Below, piece by piece: positions 34,843 to 44,347 of a stretch of DNA of 52,500 nucleotides; position 1 is the first letter of the stretch; every line of letters starts with the position of its first letter. Both the position numbers and the translations under genes were made by a program. Where the stretch lies: positions 1 to 52,500 of the forward strand of contig DVJD01000092.1 of the NCBI GenBank assembly GCA_018710785.1, written 5' to 3'. The notes under the pieces were generated by a model that saw nothing but the letters and a program-made list of their open reading frames with translations, searched no databases and was not told where the DNA came from. Source of the stretch: Candidatus Fimimorpha excrementavium (GTDB lineage: Bacteria > Bacillota > Clostridia > Lachnospirales > Lachnospiraceae).

Positions 34843-36614
34843 ATTCCTTTCGCGAAGATGAAGAACAAAAGCAGGTGATGAACCGGGAGACCATCGTGCG
34901 TCTGTTTCGTTATCTGTTGTCCTATAAAAAGACGATTGCCATCGTGCTTGTCATCATGGCGGTTACAACGGGGATCACCATGATCAATCCCCTGCTGATC
35001 CAGCATGCCATCGACGTGGATATCGCCGAAGGAGATATCCGGGGGCTTCTCGGGCTGGGCGTCCTCGCGCTGGTTTTGAACCTGGTGTGGCTGGCGGGCG
35101 ATAAACTGCGTATGATGATGGTGGCGAAGATGGCAAACCATGTGCTGCTGGAAATCCGTGATGAGCTGTATGTACATATCCAAAAGCTGAGCTTTCATTT
35201 TTTTGACAGCAGGCCCACGGGAAAAATTCTGGCCAGGGTCATCGGCGATGTCAATTCTCTGAAGGAGGTACTTTCTGACAGCGTGACCACGCTGATTCCC
35301 GATTTCTGCACCATCATCGGTGTCATGGCCATTATGATGGCGCTCAACTGGAAACTGGCTCTGGCAGCCCTCATCACGCTGCCGTTTCTGGCGGGGGGCA
35401 TGTATGTTATCCAGACATTTTCCCATAAACGCTGGCAGCTGGTGAGAAAGAAAAATTCCAATGTGAATGCTTTCGTCCATGAAAAACTTTCCGGCATCCG
35501 CATCGTGCAGAGCTTTCGGTCGGAAAGGGAATCCATGGAAGACTTTGAAATTCTGGTCAACGATCAGGTCCGTGCATACACAGGTGCAGTCCGGTTTGCC
35601 GATGCTTTCGGTCCTTTGATTGATGTGACCTGGGGCGTGGGCGGGTTTTTGCTGTATTTCATCGGAATCCGCCTGCTGGGTGTGGGAAATGTGGGAATCG
35701 GTACGTTTCTTGCGTTTTCCACCTACCTGGGAATGTTTTGGAGCCCCCTTCGGAATCTGGCCAATTTTTACAACAAAATGGTGACGAATCTTTCCGCGGC
35801 GGAGCGTGTCTTTGAAATCCTGGACACTGACCCGGAGATCAAAGACAGAGAAGGCGTCATGGAACTGCCGGATGTGAAGGGAGAAGTCCGGTTTGACCAT
35901 GTCTCCTTTGCCTATGAGGACGCGCCGGATCAGATGGTGCTGAAGGATGTGAGCTTTACCATAAAACCCGGGGAGACCATTGCCCTTGTGGGACCCACAG
36001 GAGCGGGAAAGACGACCATCGTCAATCTGATCAGCCGGTTTTATGAAGTGACCGAAGGACGGGTGCTGGTGGATGGATACGATCTGAGGGATGTGTCCAT
36101 CTTAAGCCTTCGAAAGCAGATGGGCGTCATGACCCAGGACAATTTCCTTTTTTCCGGGACGATAAAGGAGAACATCCGCTATGGCCGCCTGGATGCCACA
36201 GACGAAGAGATCATCGCCGCGGCCAAAGCAGTCAATGCCCATGCGTTCATCATGCAGATGGAGAATGGGTATGACACGAAGATCAGCGAGCGGGGCGCCG
36301 GACTTTCCATCGGTCAGAGACAGCTGCTGGCCTTTGCCAGAACCATGGTGTCCATGCCGAAGATTTTGATTTTGGATGAGGCCACTTCCAGTATCGATAC
36401 CCACACAGAACGGCTGGTGCAGCAGGGGATCGAGACGCTGCTTAAGGGCAGAACTTCCTTTGTCATCGCCCACCGCTTGTCAACCATAAAAAAAGCTGAT
36501 AGAATATTTGTGATTGATCATGGAACCATCATGGAAGAGGGAAATCACAGCCAGCTGATGGATAAGCGCGGCGCATACTATGACCTGTATCAGGCGCAGT
36601 TTAAGAACCTGTAA
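34833..36614 (+). CDS. Heterodimeric ABC exporter subunit 2 (degenerate signature)
   Basis: 593 residues. Membrane domain to about residue 330, then Walker A GPTGAGKTT (about 386-394), signature LSIGQRQLL (Gly replaced by Ile) and Walker B ILILDEATSSID with the catalytic Glu. Paired with subunit 1, its Walker motifs face the intact LSGGQ and form the active site, while its altered signature faces the Asp-bearing Walker B of subunit 1. This complementarity strongly supports a heterodimer. Expression is probably governed by the leader and terminators upstream of subunit 1. Confidence 0.9.
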   Translation: MAVNSFREDEEQKQVMNRETIVRLFRYLLSYKKTIAIVLVIMAVTTGITMINPLLIQHAIDVDIAEGDIRGLLGLGVLALVLNLVWLAGDKLRMMMVAKMANHVLLEIRDELYVHIQKLSFHFFDSRPTGKILARVIGDVNSLKEVLSDSVTTLIPDFCTIIGVMAIMMALNWKLALAALITLPFLAGGMYVIQTFSHKRWQLVRKKNSNVNAFVHEKLSGIRIVQSFRSERESMEDFEILVNDQVRAYTGAVRFADAFGPLIDVTWGVGGFLLYFIGIRLLGVGNVGIGTFLAFSTYLGMFWSPLRNLANFYNKMVTNLSAAERVFEILDTDPEIKDREGVMELPDVKGEVRFDHVSFAYEDAPDQMVLKDVSFTIKPGETIALVGPTGAGKTTIVNLISRFYEVTEGRVLVDGYDLRDVSILSLRKQMGVMTQDNFLFSGTIKENIRYGRLDATDEEIIAAAKAVNAHAFIMQMENGYDTKISERGAGLSIGQRQLLAFARTMVSMPKILILDEATSSIDTHTERLVQQGIETLLKGRTSFVIAHRLSTIKKADRIFVIDHGTIMEEGNHSQLMDKRGAYYDLYQAQFKNL

Positions 36615-36708
36615 TGGTTTGCTGTGCCGTTTCAGGCAGGGACGGCGGACGGGCAGAAAGCAGACTTGGATGTTATTCTTTGATGATTGTTCAGGAAAGA
36701 GGTAAACG

Positions 36709-38505
36709 ATGGAAACAGTAAAAAAGAGAAGTGAATTGGAAAAGAAGGATACCTGGGATCTGGAATCCATGTATGCGACGGATGCGCTCTGGGAGGAAGA
36801 CTGCGGGAAGGTTGAGCAGATGCTGGAGGAGTTTCAGGCGTTTCAGGGAACGCTTGGAACCAGCCCCGCCCATCTGAAGGAGGCATTGGACCGGTATTAT
36901 CAGATGGCTTGTATTTTGGATAATGTATACGTATATGCCCAGCAGAGAAGGGATCAGGACACGGCCGACACGTATTATCAGCAGATGGCCATGCGCTCCG
37001 AGGATCTGATGGTAAAGGTGGAGAGCGGCTCCTCCTTTATGAATCCGGAAATCTTATCCCTGACGCAGGAATGGGTCGATCGGGCCATGGAAGAGGAAGA
37101 AGGGCTGAAGTTCTATGAGCGGGTGCTCCATGAGATTTTCCGCATGAATGCCCACACCCGCTCCGGCGAGGTGGAAGCGCTTCTGGCCGACGCGGCCGAT
37201 CTTGGCAACGCGCCGTCCAATATTTTCCGCATGCTGGAAAATGCGGATATGAAGTATCCCAAGGTAAAGGATGAAGAGGGGAAGGAAGTGGATCTGACGG
37301 ATTCCAGTCTGGTGCCCCTTCTGGAGTCCAAGGACAGAGCAGTGAGAAAAGAGGCCTTTGAGACGTACTATAAAGTCAGAGACCAGTACAAAAATACCTT
37401 TGCCTCCATTTTTTCATCCAATATCAAGCAGGCCGTCTTCTTTGCCAAAGCGAGAAACTACAAAACATCCAGAGCCAGTTTTCTGGACCAGGGAAATATT
37501 CCGGAATCGGTGTATGACAACCTGATTGAGACCGTTCATAAAAATCTGGATTCCATGTACCGTTATGTCCGTCTGCGCAAAAAGATGCTGGGTGTGGAAG
37601 AACTTCACATGTATGATGTCTATGCGCCTCTGGTGCCGGAATGCGGCAGAGAGTATTCCTTTGAAGAGGCAAAGGCCATGGTGGCAGAAGGATTAAAGCC
37701 CATGGGAGAAGAATATCTGAGCATCCTGAAGGAAGGCTTTGAAAATCGCTGGATCGATGTGTATGAAAACGAGGGAAAGAGGGGCGGCGCGTACTCCTGG
37801 GGCAGCTACGAATCCCATCCCTTTGTGCTGCTGAATTACCGCGGGAATCTGGACAATGTCTTTACCCTGGCCCATGAGATGGGACACTCCATTCACAGCT
37901 ATTACTCCAAGAAAAACCAGCCGTTTGTCTATTCCGGGTATAAGATTTTTGTGGCAGAGGTGGCTTCCACGTGCAATGAGGCGCTTCTGATTCACGATCT
38001 TCTGGAAAAAACGGAGGATCGAAATGAGAGAATGATTTTGATCAATCATTTTCTGGATAAATTTAAGGGGACGATCTACCGTCAGACCATGTTCGCGGAG
38101 TTTGAGTATCGGATGCACAAGAAGGCGGAGGAAGGAAAGCCGCTGACGGCGCAGGAAATCAGCCGGACGTACCATGAACTGAATCAGCTTTACTTCGGGC
38201 CGGATATGGTCAGCGATGAGGAGATCGGGCTGGAGTGGACGCGTATCCCCCATTTCTACACCCCGTTTTATGTATACCAGTATGCCACCGGATTTTCCGC
38301 GGCCATCGCGCTGTCCAATCGGATTTTAAAAGAGGGAGAAGCGGCTGTGGAGCAATATAAGAAGTTTTTAAAAGGCGGGTGCAGTCTGGATCCCATCGAT
38401 CTTTTAAAGGTGGCAGGTGTGGATATGACAACGCCGGAGCCGGTGCAGTCTGCTTTGGATGTGTTCAAAGAACTGGTGGAAGAACTGGAAAAGATGGTAG
38501 GGTAA
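36709..38505 (+). CDS. pepF: Oligoendopeptidase F
   Basis: 598 residues, normal size for this cytoplasmic M3-family zinc peptidase that cuts peptides of about 7-17 residues. The zinc site is LAHEMGHSIHSYYS (HEMGH about 389-393) with the third ligand in VAEVASTCNEALL. Pfam-like N-terminal helical domain precedes it. GAAAGAGG lies upstream of the ATG. Conserved C-terminal region FYTPFYVYQYATGFSAA is present. Stands as a separate gene after the exporter pair. Confidence 0.93.
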   Translation: METVKKRSELEKKDTWDLESMYATDALWEEDCGKVEQMLEEFQAFQGTLGTSPAHLKEALDRYYQMACILDNVYVYAQQRRDQDTADTYYQQMAMRSEDLMVKVESGSSFMNPEILSLTQEWVDRAMEEEEGLKFYERVLHEIFRMNAHTRSGEVEALLADAADLGNAPSNIFRMLENADMKYPKVKDEEGKEVDLTDSSLVPLLESKDRAVRKEAFETYYKVRDQYKNTFASIFSSNIKQAVFFAKARNYKTSRASFLDQGNIPESVYDNLIETVHKNLDSMYRYVRLRKKMLGVEELHMYDVYAPLVPECGREYSFEEAKAMVAEGLKPMGEEYLSILKEGFENRWIDVYENEGKRGGAYSWGSYESHPFVLLNYRGNLDNVFTLAHEMGHSIHSYYSKKNQPFVYSGYKIFVAEVASTCNEALLIHDLLEKTEDRNERMILINHFLDKFKGTIYRQTMFAEFEYRMHKKAEEGKPLTAQEISRTYHELNQLYFGPDMVSDEEIGLEWTRIPHFYTPFYVYQYATGFSAAIALSNRILKEGEAAVEQYKKFLKGGCSLDPIDLLKVAGVDMTTPEPVQSALDVFKELVEELEKMVG

Positions 38506-38522
38506 AGCACAAAAAACGTAAG

Positions 38523-38551
38523 AAAAATGACTCTTTTTTATGAGTTTTTTT
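38523..38551 (+). terminator. Weak terminator after pepF
   Basis: Short ACTC/GAGT stem (38530-38533 with 38542-38545) extended by A-T pairs and followed by a T-run. The stem is weak. Confidence 0.4.
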
Positions 38552-38622
38552 AACAGAATTTGTGTTATACTAATTCTGAAAAAATGATGTTTTTTTGATT
38601 CAAATAATAAGGGGAGGCAGCC

Positions 38623-39390
38623 ATGAACTTGTATGAAGCCATTTATGTAAGACAATCAGTGCGTAAGTTTCAGATGAAACCGATTGATGAACTGACGATG
38701 AAACATATTCGGCGATACATTCAGGCTGTCTCCCCTCTTTACAGTGATATCAAGTGGCATATTGAAATTCTCGATACCCCGGAGCAGATTAAGACCGTGC
38801 GCGGCGCATGGAAAGCAGAAGCTCCCTATTACATGGTCATCTATACGGAAGAAGGGCGGAGGGCCCTTGCCAATGCTGGGTTTATTCTGGAACAGCTGGT
38901 GTTATACCTGGTGACGAAAGGGATCGGATCCTGCTTCCAGGGCGCCCTTCACACGACATACCAGCCGGACGCGGCAAAGGGGCTGAAGCCTGTCATGCTG
39001 ATGGCATTCGGATGGGGCCGGGAGTGTATTGAGCGGGATGTAAAAGACGTGAGACGGATGCGGCTGCAGGATATGATTGTGGCGAAGGAAGAGATGGGAG
39101 AGGATATGAAAACCATGCTTCGCACCGCACGTCTGGCGCCTTCTGCGTTCAACGCGCAGCCCTGGCGGTTTGTCGTCTATCACAACCGAGTCCACGTGTT
39201 TGAACGCAAACAGTGGAAATGGATGCCTGCCATGGGAAAGATCAAGGACTTTGATATCGGTGTGGTGCTGTCCCATTTTGTGCTGGCTGCGGAGGAACTC
39301 TGGCTGCAGTGTGAAGTGCAGCGGCTGGGAAGTATTTCTGAGAAAAGCATGAAAAATTATGAGTATGCTGCCACAGTGGTGGTGGAATAG
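38623..39390 (+). CDS. Nitroreductase-family flavoprotein (TM1586 type)
   Basis: 255 residues; AAGGGGAGG precedes the ATG. The N-terminus YEAIYVRQSVRKFQ has the Arg-Ser-x-Arg flavin-binding start of nitroreductases; the second half has TARLAPSAFNAQPWRFVVY, the usual APSAxNxQPW motif. The order corresponds to the internally duplicated TM1586-type family. It probably binds FMN and uses NAD(P)H; the physiological substrate is unknown. TATACT at 38566-38571 may be its -10 but no good -35 is visible. The next gene is 17 nt downstream. Confidence 0.85.
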   Translation: MNLYEAIYVRQSVRKFQMKPIDELTMKHIRRYIQAVSPLYSDIKWHIEILDTPEQIKTVRGAWKAEAPYYMVIYTEEGRRALANAGFILEQLVLYLVTKGIGSCFQGALHTTYQPDAAKGLKPVMLMAFGWGRECIERDVKDVRRMRLQDMIVAKEEMGEDMKTMLRTARLAPSAFNAQPWRFVVYHNRVHVFERKQWKWMPAMGKIKDFDIGVVLSHFVLAAEELWLQCEVQRLGSISEKSMKNYEYAATVVVE

Positions 39391-39407
39391 GAAGGAATGG
39401 GGACAAG

Positions 39408-40088
39408 ATGTATCGATGCTGTATTTTTGATCTGGACGGAACACTGGTAAATTCCATATGGGCTCTTACAAAATCGGTCAATGACACCATGGAACAGTTT
39501 GGAATCGCTCCCATCGACAGTGAATTGTGCAAGCGTTTTGTGGGAGAAGGCTATAAAAAACTGGTGGAGCGGGCGCTGATTCACGGAGGAGACACGCAGC
39601 TGGTTCATTATGAAGAGGCGCTTTCGGTCTATCAGAAGGTATTCAAAGAGTGCTGCATGTACCGTGTGGAACCGTATGAAGGGATTCGGGAACTGCTGGA
39701 GGAGCTGAAAAAACGGGGAATCCGGATCGCGGTGCTTTCCAATAAGCCCCATGCGCGTGCCCTGGATAATGTGGAGGGGATATTTGGAAAGGGCTATTTT
39801 GACCGGATCAGCGGACAGAAGGAAGAGATTCCCAGAAAACCCGATCCTGCCGGGGCATTTCTTACGGCAGAAGGACTGGGCGTACAGCCCGGGGAATGCC
39901 TCTACATCGGGGATACGGCCACGGACATGGAAACGGGAAAAGCTGCCGGTATGGATACGGCGGCTGTTTTGTGGGGATTTCGCAGTGAGGAAGAACTGAG
40001 AGCCTGTCATCCCAAGTATGTGGTCCGCCATCCCAAAGAACTATTGAAGCTGGTGGAAGCCTCCGGGGCCGACCGCCCGCGGGAATAA
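39408..40088 (+). CDS. HAD-family phosphatase (phosphoglycolate phosphatase-like)
   Basis: 226 residues. HAD motifs: DLDGTLVNS at the N-terminus (nucleophile and acid Asp), AVLSNKPH (motif II), KPDPAGAFL (motif III Lys) and YIGDTATDMETGKAAGM (motif IV). A four-helix cap sits between motifs I and II as in subfamily IA phosphatases such as Gph and pyrophosphatase PpaX. The sequence does not tell which phosphoester is used. GGAATGGGGAC precedes the ATG. Likely co-transcribed with the nitroreductase gene. Confidence 0.88.
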   Translation: MYRCCIFDLDGTLVNSIWALTKSVNDTMEQFGIAPIDSELCKRFVGEGYKKLVERALIHGGDTQLVHYEEALSVYQKVFKECCMYRVEPYEGIRELLEELKKRGIRIAVLSNKPHARALDNVEGIFGKGYFDRISGQKEEIPRKPDPAGAFLTAEGLGVQPGECLYIGDTATDMETGKAAGMDTAAVLWGFRSEEELRACHPKYVVRHPKELLKLVEASGADRPRE

Positions 40089-40143
40089 ATAGGAGCCTGC
40101 CTACATACCCTGTTAAAAAAGAGAAAGAAGACAGGGGAAACCA

Positions 40144-41430
40144 TTGCAGAGAAAACGAATATATCACGAGAGGGGGAGACGGCTGGCTGCGGTGTTTGCA
40201 GCCTGGGTGATCCTGCTGACCTGTCCCCTTGCAGCATGGGCAGAGACGGAAGCGCCTGGCGGGAGCGCGGATGCTGTCCAGACAGAAAATACAAATACAG
40301 AAGAGCTTCAGTTATACGCCCGATCTGCGGTATTGATGGATGCCGATTCCGGGCGTATTTTAGTGGAAAAAGAGGGAGATAAAATCCTTCCCATGGCGAG
40401 CACCACAAAAATTATGACATGCATTGTTGTACTGGAGCAGGGAGGTGAGGATGCGGTTTATCCGGTATCGTCCTATGCGGCGGGGATGCCGAACGTAAAA
40501 CTGGGAGCGTCAGCGGGAGAGACATATTATGGAAGGGATCTTTTGTATTCCATGATGCTGGAATCCCACAATGATTCGGCGGTGATTCTGGCGGAGGGCG
40601 TGGGAGGCAGTGCGGAAGGTTTTGCGGAGCTGATGAATGAAAAGGCAGAAGAAATCGGCTGTGAAGATACCCATTTTGTAACCCCCAATGGGCTGGATGC
40701 CGAGGGCCATTATACGACGGCGGCGGATCTGGCGCGGATCATGCGCTACTGCATCGAAGAATCGCCGAAAAAGGATGAATTCTTAACGATCACGCAGACG
40801 CGTTCCTATACATTTTCAGATGCAGAGGGGAAACGCAGTTTTTCCTGTCAAAATCACAATGCGTTTCTGGATATGATGGATGGGGCGCTCAGCGGGAAAA
40901 CCGGATTTACCGGAAAGGCAGGGTATTGCTATGTGGGGGCGCTGACCCGGGACGGGAAAACGTTTATAGTCACCCTTTTGGCCTGCGGCTGGCCAAATAA
41001 TAAGACCTACAAATGGAGTGATACGAGGAAACTGATGCAGTATGGACTGGACCATTATGAAATCCGGGATGTGTGGAGCGAGGTCAGCACAGATTCGGTA
41101 CTGGTTCTGGAAGGGGTTCCGGAAACGGGGAATCTGACAGACAAGGTCACCGTAAAAACCGGGATCGATATTCCGGAAGAAGAAAAGACGATTTCCCTGC
41201 TTCTCGCTCCCTGGGAGGAGGTGGAGGTACAGCTGCAGATCCAAAAAACCATCCATGCGCCGGTGGAAAAAGGGACCTGTGTGGGAGCCGTGGAATACCG
41301 CCTTGGAAGTATGATTTTAAAACGGATTCCGGTGGTGACAGAGGAATCGGTACAGCGGGTGGATTTCCTGTGGTGCCTTCGCAATGTGTGGTCAAAATAT
41401 CTTGGAAATGTCGGCATTTTTGAAAAATGA
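40144..41430 (+). CDS. D-alanyl-D-alanine carboxypeptidase (DacA/DacF type)
   Basis: 428 residues. The start appears to be TTG 40144, with AGGGGAAACC just upstream. A signal peptide (basic start, hydrophobic core, cut near AWA-ET) exports it. Penicillin-binding motifs are in order: S86-T-T-K89, S141-H-N143 and K252-T-G254. A C-terminal beta domain and a hydrophobic end follow. It trims the terminal D-Ala from peptidoglycan pentapeptides. Its exact class (vegetative or sporulation) is not decided by sequence. Confidence 0.9.
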   Translation: MQRKRIYHERGRRLAAVFAAWVILLTCPLAAWAETEAPGGSADAVQTENTNTEELQLYARSAVLMDADSGRILVEKEGDKILPMASTTKIMTCIVVLEQGGEDAVYPVSSYAAGMPNVKLGASAGETYYGRDLLYSMMLESHNDSAVILAEGVGGSAEGFAELMNEKAEEIGCEDTHFVTPNGLDAEGHYTTAADLARIMRYCIEESPKKDEFLTITQTRSYTFSDAEGKRSFSCQNHNAFLDMMDGALSGKTGFTGKAGYCYVGALTRDGKTFIVTLLACGWPNNKTYKWSDTRKLMQYGLDHYEIRDVWSEVSTDSVLVLEGVPETGNLTDKVTVKTGIDIPEEEKTISLLLAPWEEVEVQLQIQKTIHAPVEKGTCVGAVEYRLGSMILKRIPVVTEESVQRVDFLWCLRNVWSKYLGNVGIFEK

Positions 41431-41467
41431 TTATTTAAGAAATTCTCCATAAAAAGTGAAATTGAGG

Positions 41468-41496
41468 TTGATTATTTCAGGGAATAAAGGTACAAT
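41468..41496 (+). promoter_or_regulatory. Promoter of the decarboxylase operon
   Basis: TTGATT (41468-41473) and TACAAT (41491-41496), 17 nt apart. The leader from here to the first gene is about 180 nt and contains imperfect GC-rich inverted repeats (around 41545-41615), so regulation in the leader is possible. Confidence 0.65.
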
Positions 41497-41679
41497 TATA
41501 CTTGGCAGAAAATTGGATGTTATTTTCAGTCAAATGCCCTGCAGAGGGCTGCGGGGAAGCAAATCTGCGGTGCAGCTTACGCTGCGGGGTGTTTGCCCTT
41601 CGCGGCAGTAGCCGATGGTACACGCATGGCCGTTTGGCATGCTGCTTCGCGGGAATAAGTACAAGATGGAGGTCGGATT

Positions 41680-43110
41680 ATGAGCACAACAGAACAAACA
41701 TCAGCAAGTAAGAGAATTGCCGCTTTGCTTGATGACAACAGCTTTGTTGAAATCGGCGGGTATGTAACTGCCAGAAATACAGATTTCAACCTGCAGGCCA
41801 AACAGGTTCCGGCAGACGGTGTTGTCACAGGCTACGGTACTGTGGAGGGCAATCTGGTATACGTTTACAGCCAGGACGCCTCCGTATTGGGAGGCGCAGT
41901 GGGCGAAATGCATGCCAGAAAGATCGTGAAGTTATACGATCTGGCCATGAAGACCGGAGCGCCGGTGATTGGTCTCATTGACTGTGCCGGTCTGAGACTG
42001 GAAGAGGCCACCGATGCGCTGAACGGATTTGGCGAGATTTATCAGAGTCAGGCCATGGCATCCGGCGTGATTCCGCAGGTGACAGCCGTTTTCGGTTCCT
42101 GCGGCGGCGGTATGGCAGTATCGGCAGCCATGTCTGATTTTACATTTATGGAGGAAAAAAACGCAAAATTATTTGTGAATTCTCCGAATGCACTGGACGG
42201 CAATTATACCTCCAAGTGTGATACGGCCGCAGCGGCATTCCAGAGTGAGGAAGCCGGTACTGTGGACATGGTGGGAAGTGAAGAAGAAATCCTCTCTAAA
42301 GTGAGAGAATTGATCACAATTCTTCCGGCGAACAATGAAGATGATATGTCTTATGGAGAATGCGAAGATGATCTGAACCGCGTATGCGAATCCATTGAAA
42401 ACGGGATGGCAGACCCGGCTGTCACTCTGAGCATGATTTCTGATAACGGTTATGTGTTTGAGACAAAATCCGCCTATGCCAGGGATATGGTAACCGGATT
42501 TATCCGTTTAAATGGCAGCACAGTGGGCGTTGTGGCAAACCGCAGCGTATTGTTTGACGAAGAGGGAAACGAAACAGAGAAGTTTGACGGCAGGATGTCT
42601 GCGGAAGGCGCACAAAAAGCAGCGGATTTCGTGAATTTCTGCGACGCATTTGAGATCCCCGTCCTGACACTGACCAACGTGGAAGGGTATGCTGCGACCA
42701 AATGCCAGGAAAAGAAGATGGCTAAGGCGGTTGCTTCTTTGAATTATGCATTTGCAAATGCAACGGTTCCAAAGGTGAATGTGATCGTTGGCAATGCCTA
42801 CGGAAGCGCCTATGTAACTATGAATTCCAAAGCGCTTGGCGCAGATGTGGTATATGCATGGACGAATGCTTCCATCGGTATGATGGATGCAACCATGGCC
42901 GCAAAGATCATCAGCGAAAACCCGGATGAGGTCAGCGCAAAAGCAGCAGAGTATCAGGAACTGCAGTCCAGCGCGCTGTCCGCGGCAAAACGAGGATATG
43001 TGGATGATATCATTGAGCCGACAGATACCAGAAAGAGAGTAATTGCTGCATTTGAAATGTTATTTACAAAGAGAGAGGATCGTCCAAGCAAAAAACATGG
43101 CACAATCTAA
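41680..43110 (+). CDS. Biotin-dependent carboxyltransferase subunit (MmdA/PccB type)
   Basis: 476 residues. Two crotonase-like halves are visible: the acyl-CoA-binding GSCGGGMAVSAAM (about 143-155) and the carboxybiotin-side region VIVGNAYGSAYVTM (about 367-380). This is the acyl-CoA side of methylmalonyl-CoA decarboxylase or the 12S subunit of transcarboxylase. The N-terminal 30 or so residues of typical PccB/MmdA are missing, but the chain begins normally at the FVEIG strand. GGAGGTCGGATT precedes the ATG. It heads an operon with pump and carrier subunits. Substrate (methylmalonyl-, malonyl- or glutaconyl-CoA) is not decided by sequence. Confidence 0.85.
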   Translation: MSTTEQTSASKRIAALLDDNSFVEIGGYVTARNTDFNLQAKQVPADGVVTGYGTVEGNLVYVYSQDASVLGGAVGEMHARKIVKLYDLAMKTGAPVIGLIDCAGLRLEEATDALNGFGEIYQSQAMASGVIPQVTAVFGSCGGGMAVSAAMSDFTFMEEKNAKLFVNSPNALDGNYTSKCDTAAAAFQSEEAGTVDMVGSEEEILSKVRELITILPANNEDDMSYGECEDDLNRVCESIENGMADPAVTLSMISDNGYVFETKSAYARDMVTGFIRLNGSTVGVVANRSVLFDEEGNETEKFDGRMSAEGAQKAADFVNFCDAFEIPVLTLTNVEGYAATKCQEKKMAKAVASLNYAFANATVPKVNVIVGNAYGSAYVTMNSKALGADVVYAWTNASIGMMDATMAAKIISENPDEVSAKAAEYQELQSSALSAAKRGYVDDIIEPTDTRKRVIAAFEMLFTKREDRPSKKHGTI

Positions 43111-43128
43111 GGCGAGGTGAAACGTAAT

Positions 43129-43896
43129 ATGAAAAAATTAATCGCAGTTTTATGTATGATTACCTGCCTCTTCTCCTTTGCTGGATGCAGCAGCGACAGC
43201 GGCAGTTCTGAGAAACTGGCGCCTTCGACGGTCGGCGAGCTGCTGGAAGGCGAGACGCCGGATATGGTGACAGCGCTGACCGCCATGGGGGATGCGGATC
43301 TGGACAATATCCTGGCATCCTATGGAGAAGACGGCGACAGCCCGAATCCCGGCATGGTTGCCTTTGTGGAGGCATGGAATGCCAATAAGGATGACCTGGG
43401 CGCACTGGTTTCCATCGGCGAGACCAAGACGGTTGTGATGGAAAATGATGTGTATGAAGTTCAGATGGATGCGGCATTCGAACTTCGTGAGGCGGAGATT
43501 GCCGTTGACTTTAAATTGGAAAACAGTCAGTATGTGGTCAGCGGAGGAAGATTCGATCCGGTCTTCACCATGGGTGAAAAGCTGGAGCAGGCGGCATTAA
43601 ATACGCTGATGGGCATGGGTACCGTATTCGTTGTCCTGATCCTGATCAGCTTGATTATCAGCTGCTTTAAGTTTGTCAATAAATGGGAAGAGGGACGCAG
43701 GAAAGCGGCTGAACCGGCGCCGACACCGGTACCTGTGGAAGCAGAACCGGTGGAGGAAGAAGAGGATCTGAGTGATGATCTGGAATTGGCAGCTGTCATT
43801 ACAGCAGCCATCGCCGCATCGGAAGATACACCGGCCGATGGACTGGTTGTCCGTTCCATCCGCCGCGCAAAGACAAGTAAATGGAAAAGAGCATAA
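43129..43896 (+). CDS. OadG-like decarboxylase subunit with lipoprotein N-terminus
   Basis: 255 residues from ATG 43129 (GAGGTGA upstream). The signal ends in a lipobox with C20 (SFAGC), followed by an external domain of about 130 residues. One membrane helix (about 157-180, VFVVLILISLIISC) leads to an acidic, Pro/Glu-rich cytosolic tail ending in basic residues. The second part matches OadG/MmdD, which stabilises the sodium-pump complex and is usually only about 80-120 residues. The added external lipid-anchored domain is distinctive for this lineage. Located between carboxyltransferase and biotin carrier genes. Confidence 0.75.
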   Translation: MKKLIAVLCMITCLFSFAGCSSDSGSSEKLAPSTVGELLEGETPDMVTALTAMGDADLDNILASYGEDGDSPNPGMVAFVEAWNANKDDLGALVSIGETKTVVMENDVYEVQMDAAFELREAEIAVDFKLENSQYVVSGGRFDPVFTMGEKLEQAALNTLMGMGTVFVVLILISLIISCFKFVNKWEEGRRKAAEPAPTPVPVEAEPVEEEEDLSDDLELAAVITAAIAASEDTPADGLVVRSIRRAKTSKWKRA

Positions 43897-43917
43897 TTAT
43901 TTAGGAGGATTTCGATC

Positions 43918-44289
43918 ATGAAAAATTATACAATTACTGTTAACGGCAATGTATATGAAGTAACTGTAGAAGAAGGATTGACAGGCGGCGCGGCCCCGGC
44001 CCCGGCTCCAAAGACAGCACCGAAGGCAGCTCCAAAAGCAGCGCCAAAGGCAGCCGCACCGGCAGGCGCGCAGGGCGCAGTGAAAGTAAATTCCCCGATG
44101 CCAGGTAAGATTCTGGCTGTAAAGGTGGCAGAGGGTGCAGCTGTAAAAAGAGGCGAAGTGGTAGTGATTCTGGAAGCCATGAAGATGGAAAACGAGATTG
44201 TAGCTCCTCAGGATGGTACAGTGGCAAGCGTAAACGTAACCGTTGGTTCCTCTGTTGAAGCTGGAGACGTATTGGTAACTTTAAACTAA
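43918..44289 (+). CDS. Biotin carboxyl carrier protein of the decarboxylase
   Basis: 123 residues. A short N-terminal strand domain, an Ala/Pro/Lys-rich flexible linker (about 24-50), then the biotinyl domain with EAMKMEN and the biotin-accepting K89. GGAGG precedes the ATG. It carries CO2 as carboxybiotin between the carboxyltransferase(s) and the membrane pump. It is the only biotin carrier in the operon and so may serve both carboxyltransferase subunits. Confidence 0.92.
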   Translation: MKNYTITVNGNVYEVTVEEGLTGGAAPAPAPKTAPKAAPKAAPKAAAPAGAQGAVKVNSPMPGKILAVKVAEGAAVKRGEVVVILEAMKMENEIVAPQDGTVASVNVTVGSSVEAGDVLVTLN

Positions 44290-44347
44290 AATGTACAGAA
44301 GTTGCATGAAACGTATGTAATTTCCGATAAACTGGAGGAATGAAAGA

